This document shows, piece after piece, positions 7,001-7,119 of a stretch of 7,119 bases of DNA. Each line of letters opens with the position of its first letter. The first letter of the stretch is position 1. Source of the stretch: Porticoccaceae bacterium (lineage in GTDB: Bacteria; Pseudomonadota; Gammaproteobacteria; Pseudomonadales; Porticoccaceae); the NCBI GenBank assembly GCA_003491845.1, contig DNBN01000028.1, positions 1-7,119 of the forward strand, written 5' to 3'. Below the pieces are notes generated by a model that was not told the origin of the DNA, did not search any database, and saw only the letters and a list, made by a program, of their open reading frames with translations. A program made the translations under genes and the position numbers.

Positions 7001-7119
7001 TCAGAAGATTTTACTGTGATTGGTGTCGGCGATATGGGTGGTGATGTATTTGGTAATGGTATGCTACTCTCAGAACATATCCAGTTAGTCGCTGCATTTA
7101 ATCATCTGCATATTTTTGT
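4073..7119 (+). CDS. gdhB: NAD-specific glutamate dehydrogenase, large (~180 kDa) class, 5' part
   Basis: This gene encodes 1015 complete codons and stays open at the right edge; family members have about 1600 residues, so about a third is missing. The enzyme oxidatively deaminates L-glutamate to 2-oxoglutarate and ammonium with NAD+, a cytoplasmic catabolic step feeding the TCA cycle. The N-terminal regulatory, ACT-like part includes VRIFTP (81-86), RDMPFLVDTLRMALNRRG (105-122) and SHDGKAL...HPRDEL (364-382). The catalytic part includes ARGGLRWSDR (813-822), PTGAKGGF with the likely catalytic-site lysine K850, AADKGTATFSDTAN (from about 913), NGYDHKGMGITARGAW (946-961), and the dinucleotide-fold loop GVGDMGGDVFGNGM (984-997). 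The ATG at 4073 begins the family-typical N-terminus. Its best Shine-Dalgarno (AAAAGGG, 4052-4058) is 14 nt away, longer than usual. An in-frame GTG at 4058 would add five residues but has no properly spaced ribosome site. The gene is divergent from the moxR operon. No frameshift is seen. The symbol follows Pseudomonas usage. Confidence 0.95.
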   Translation, partial: MEATKDDRRQQLIKSLATIAKTKLTKVQQGQFNNFIAQAMHFYPDADYLDRTSENIFWNIWGLFCFTQKPFDKQQPNNAKVRIFTPSVEVDGWLGQLTTIYIDQRDMPFLVDTLRMALNRRGLNIFTLQSNPVWIVRKDSGEIEQISSKFLQGAQSEALMTIEVDLLSEAEMQEVHRELEIVLDDVSVVVDGYGVMLKRVEDLIAELKQNAPNVGQLEESLAFLEWIYSGYFVFTGCAEFVLDDQNNNMVLREVPGSAFGLLGKYQGDIRQESVDQLSDGVKALYEDDQILAVTKSSKRSPVHRNSYSDYIVVKRFDKTGKAVGEIRFLGLYTSQFYSYSPRRIPILREKVNWIMQNSGLNINSHDGKALQTILDSHPRDELLLVDQNILAKTTIGIWQIYERRVVKVFIHTDPFNKFVSCLVYLPREAFSTEIREKLEEKIGQELGALESEFSTQFVPDSVLVRIHFVFKIDNQGYLSVTDESLQSLVERITRDWADEFLEQAQLAYGPAEGSALSRRFHSAFSEAYKELFTPTVALEHIALFDQLDGDDELAIDLFSSQDTTDQYLHLMLFHRKTPLELSDMIPMLENLGFRVLMEHPYALHPEANDVLWVQDFSLQFSLDVNVDVSAVQNSFKDALLRVWRGDAENDTFNRLVVGARLDWRSVAMLRLYARYLKQLSVPYSQAFIADTLAKHLDVTRNIVALFKSYFDPRYASEGGSERAEGLVLKIHSGLDSINNISEDKVIRGYLELVQATLRTNFFQTFENGTFKSYISVKLASQTISLAPKPRPAYEIFVYSPRVEGVHLRGGKVARGGLRWSDRVEDYRTEVLGLVKAQQVKNAVIVPTGAKGGFVAKQANISLGREAFLQEGIASYMLYIQALLDISDNMTGDILVPPKEVVRRDGDDPYLVVAADKGTATFSDTANEISEANDFWLGDAFASGGGNGYDHKGMGITARGAWVAVQRHFYEIGVDIQSEDFTVIGVGDMGGDVFGNGMLLSEHIQLVAAFNHLHIF

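Overview
The window looks like a chromosomal segment from a gammaproteobacterium of moderate to lowish GC (judged by eye). The evidence is the gene order moxR - DUF58 - DUF4381 - VWA (BatA-like) - VWA (BatB-like), which is characteristic of gammaproteobacterial MoxR/Bat loci, together with a large-type (about 180 kDa class) NAD-dependent glutamate dehydrogenase. No genus can be named from the sequence alone. There is no mobile element, CRISPR array, rRNA or tRNA that I can support.

Positions 1-3825 (minus strand) hold five tightly packed genes, read from right to left: a MoxR AAA+ ATPase, a DUF58 protein, a small DUF4381 membrane protein, a BatA-like von Willebrand factor A (VWA) membrane protein, and the first 139 codons of a BatB-like VWA protein that runs off the left edge. 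Junctions are a 13-nt gap followed by 1-, 7- and 8-nt overlaps, so this is almost certainly one operon with translational coupling. By family knowledge, the MoxR ATPase is thought to remodel or activate partner proteins, working with VWA-domain proteins that use metal-ion-dependent adhesion sites (MIDAS). The remaining Bat genes (BatB C-terminus with TPRs, BatD) would be expected beyond the left edge.

Positions 3826-4072 form the divergent control region. It contains two plausible sigma70-type promoters for the moxR operon, a weaker candidate for the rightward gene, and a short inverted repeat. A strong Shine-Dalgarno sequence followed by an in-frame TTG fixes the probable moxR start at 3825 rather than at the longer TTG-initiated reading frame from 3906.

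Positions 4073-7119 (plus strand) encode the first 1015 residues of an NAD-glutamate dehydrogenase of roughly 1600 residues, open to the right edge. The portion seen covers the N-terminal ACT-like regulatory part, the helical linker and much of the catalytic domain, including the glutamate-site and start of the nucleotide-binding regions.

I see no convincing undescribed system. The points most worth a second look are the moxR start revision, the degenerate MIDAS in the DUF58 protein, the divergent pairing of a stress/envelope-type MoxR-Bat operon with a catabolic glutamate dehydrogenase, and a Gly in the nucleotide-binding loop of that dehydrogenase where I recall Ser being usual.
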